Source: Longimicrobiales bacterium
GTDB taxonomy: Bacteria; Gemmatimonadota; Gemmatimonadetes; Longimicrobiales; Gaopeijiaceae
NCBI GenBank assembly: GCA_958296005.1
Contig: CATQHQ010000002.1
Span: 552,501-616,500, forward strand
Direction of reading: 5' to 3'
DNA length: 64,000 nucleotides
A program made the position numbers and the translations under genes. The notes below the pieces were generated by a model, which saw only the letters and a program-made list of their open reading frames with translations, did not search any database and was not told where the DNA came from. Shown piece by piece: positions 62,956-64,000 of this stretch. Numbering within the stretch: position 1 is the first letter of the stretch; each line of letters opens with the position of its first letter.

Positions 62956-64000
62956 ATGACGGCGAGTTCACGACCAGACACGATCTTTCTTGCGGAACGG
63001 TTCCGCTTGGTGGAGCGGGGCCGCGAGCGAGGCAAGAACAACATGCCACCCCCGACCCAGCCGGGGTTGGATCTTGTGGAAACAGAGGTAGTCGATCATT
63101 GCGGTCGTCTCTTCGGCGAAAAGAAGGACGCATACCGTCGTGCTGTTCGATTGTCCGAGGAGCGCATCGTCTCCCCGGCTTCAGCCACCGACCCGGAAGC
63201 GGCCGTTGAGGAGGCTTGCGACCGAATGAAAGCCCGTGTCGACGAGGAACGACCGGAGCTGAAGAGCCTACACCGGTCGGCTCAAAAGGCGATCGACGAA
63301 CTGAGGAAGTTCAAGGATGATCACGGACTGTCTCGGGATGCCCATGTACCCAAGAGCGCGGTCATGTCGGTTGCTATATTGGCAGCGTTGCTAGTAGGCG
63401 AGACGTTGATTAACGGACTGTTCTTCGGTGCGAACTTGGCCGGGGGACTTATTGGTGGGATTAGCTATGCCGTCCTGATAAGCTTCATCAACGTGGGCGT
63501 CTTCGGATTGCTTGCTGCGGGCGCAGTTCGGCAAGTTCACCATCGCGACCAGTCGCGACAAGTCGTAGGATACCTAGGCTTGGTTCTCGTGGTTGCCGCA
63601 GCGGTTGTGTGGAACTTGGCCGTGGCACACTACCGGGAGGCTCTGCCGGCCGACTACCCTCCAACTCCAGAAGTCGTCGGCGAAGTGGCTGCGAGCGCCG
63701 ACGCCGAGGTCTCCGAGTGCTGGGAGGGTCCCAGCGAGGCCGACGCCGACGGCGAGGCTATCTGCCTGCTGTTGAGCAAAGGATTCTCGCTGAACGGCTT
63801 CCAGTCCTACATGCTAATGTTAATTGGGTTGTTGATGTGCGGGGGCGCGGCGTGGAAGTGGCTGGATATGAGCGACCGGTACCCTGGTTTCGGGCAGTTG
63901 GAGAAGCAGAGGCGGGAGACAGAGAAGCACCTTCTCGACGAACGACAAGATCTGCTGGCCGATCTGGACGACGACTTGCAGTCCGCCGTGACTAAGCAAC
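62956..64000 (+). CDS. Unrecognised coiled-coil and membrane protein (3' end outside window)
   Basis: An ATG at 62956 (AAGAAGCG upstream) opens a frame that has no stop before the window ends; 348 codons are visible. The first 130 residues are charged and helical (VEEACDRMKARVDEERPEL, KSLHRSAQKAIDELRKFKDD). Membrane segments follow at about 135-157 (VMSVAILAALLVGETLINGL), 162-192, 203-226 (YLGLVLVVAAAVVWNLAV) and 285-303, with an acidic loop between the third and fourth, then a charged helical region (LEKQRRETEKHLLDERQDLL). ATA, CTA and TTA codons are used more than in the flanking housekeeping genes, suggesting acquisition. No family is recognised; proximity to the defence island makes a defence role possible. 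Confidence 0.7.
   Translation, partial: MTASSRPDTIFLAERFRLVERGRERGKNNMPPPTQPGLDLVETEVVDHCGRLFGEKKDAYRRAVRLSEERIVSPASATDPEAAVEEACDRMKARVDEERPELKSLHRSAQKAIDELRKFKDDHGLSRDAHVPKSAVMSVAILAALLVGETLINGLFFGANLAGGLIGGISYAVLISFINVGVFGLLAAGAVRQVHHRDQSRQVVGYLGLVLVVAAAVVWNLAVAHYREALPADYPPTPEVVGEVAASADAEVSECWEGPSEADADGEAICLLLSKGFSLNGFQSYMLMLIGLLMCGGAAWKWLDMSDRYPGFGQLEKQRRETEKHLLDERQDLLADLDDDLQSAVTKQ

Noticed and set aside
62903..62959. 18-codon open frame with stop overlapping the start of the last gene (ATGA), a possible leader peptide
   Set aside because: No good ribosome-binding site and no regulatory residue pattern; kept only as a note.

Overview
This is a high-GC, gene-dense chromosomal segment from a Gram-negative bacterium. 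It carries a BamD-like lipoprotein, many lipobox signal peptides, GTG and TTG starts, and 1 to 4 nt gene overlaps. Large secreted beta-propeller (BNR) proteins, M16, M81 and S8 peptidases, penicillin-acylase and amidohydrolase genes are typical of marine or soil Gemmatimonadota. That placement is inference; no rRNA is present to confirm it.

Positions 1-14611 hold the S10-spc-alpha ribosomal superoperon, entered inside rplC and running to rplQ, with secY, adk and map embedded. Two usual members are missing from their usual places: rpsN (S14) between rplE and rpsH, and infA between map and rpmJ. Positions 14686-21674 hold a small membrane protein and a nucleotide-sugar operon (a UDP-N-acetylhexosamine-type dehydrogenase, rmlD, rmlA, rmlB, UDP-glucose dehydrogenase, UDP-xylose synthase) that would supply dTDP-4-keto-6-deoxyglucose/rhamnose, uronate and xylose donors for surface glycans. 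rmlC and glycosyltransferases are absent. Positions 21737-28323 hold a TPR lipoprotein, bamD, nadD, secA (with a long low-complexity tail) and radC.

Positions 28374-36166 are on the minus strand: a WYL-like protein, a MoeB-rhodanese fusion, recQ, a small membrane protein, a penicillin-acylase family hydrolase and a DUF418 membrane protein. Positions 36261-47187 are mostly plus-strand degradative or secreted enzymes: two amidohydrolases, an alpha/beta hydrolase, a BNR-propeller protein and an M16 peptidase. A pyridoxamine-phosphate-oxidase-fold protein lies on the minus strand among them.

Positions 47231-59789 form a defence island. The plus-strand part is a five-gene type I restriction-modification operon of unusual make-up: an HsdM fused to a single half-HsdS (one target-recognition domain, with a sharp local GC drop); a shortened Schlafen/AlbA_2-type protein whose N-terminal domain is joined to a winged helix by eight 7-residue TQE repeats; an OLD-like ATPase with a C-terminal TOPRIM-like region; HsdR; and a YgjP-like (DUF45) metallopeptidase. 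Converging on it is an AAA+ ATPase/subtilisin pair matching the known IetAS defence system. A DAACS transporter and an M81 peptidase follow. An unrecognised coiled-coil and membrane protein with atypical codon use runs off the right edge and may be a further island gene.

No tRNA, rRNA, CRISPR array or insertion sequence was seen, and no gene-free stretch exceeds about 110 bases.
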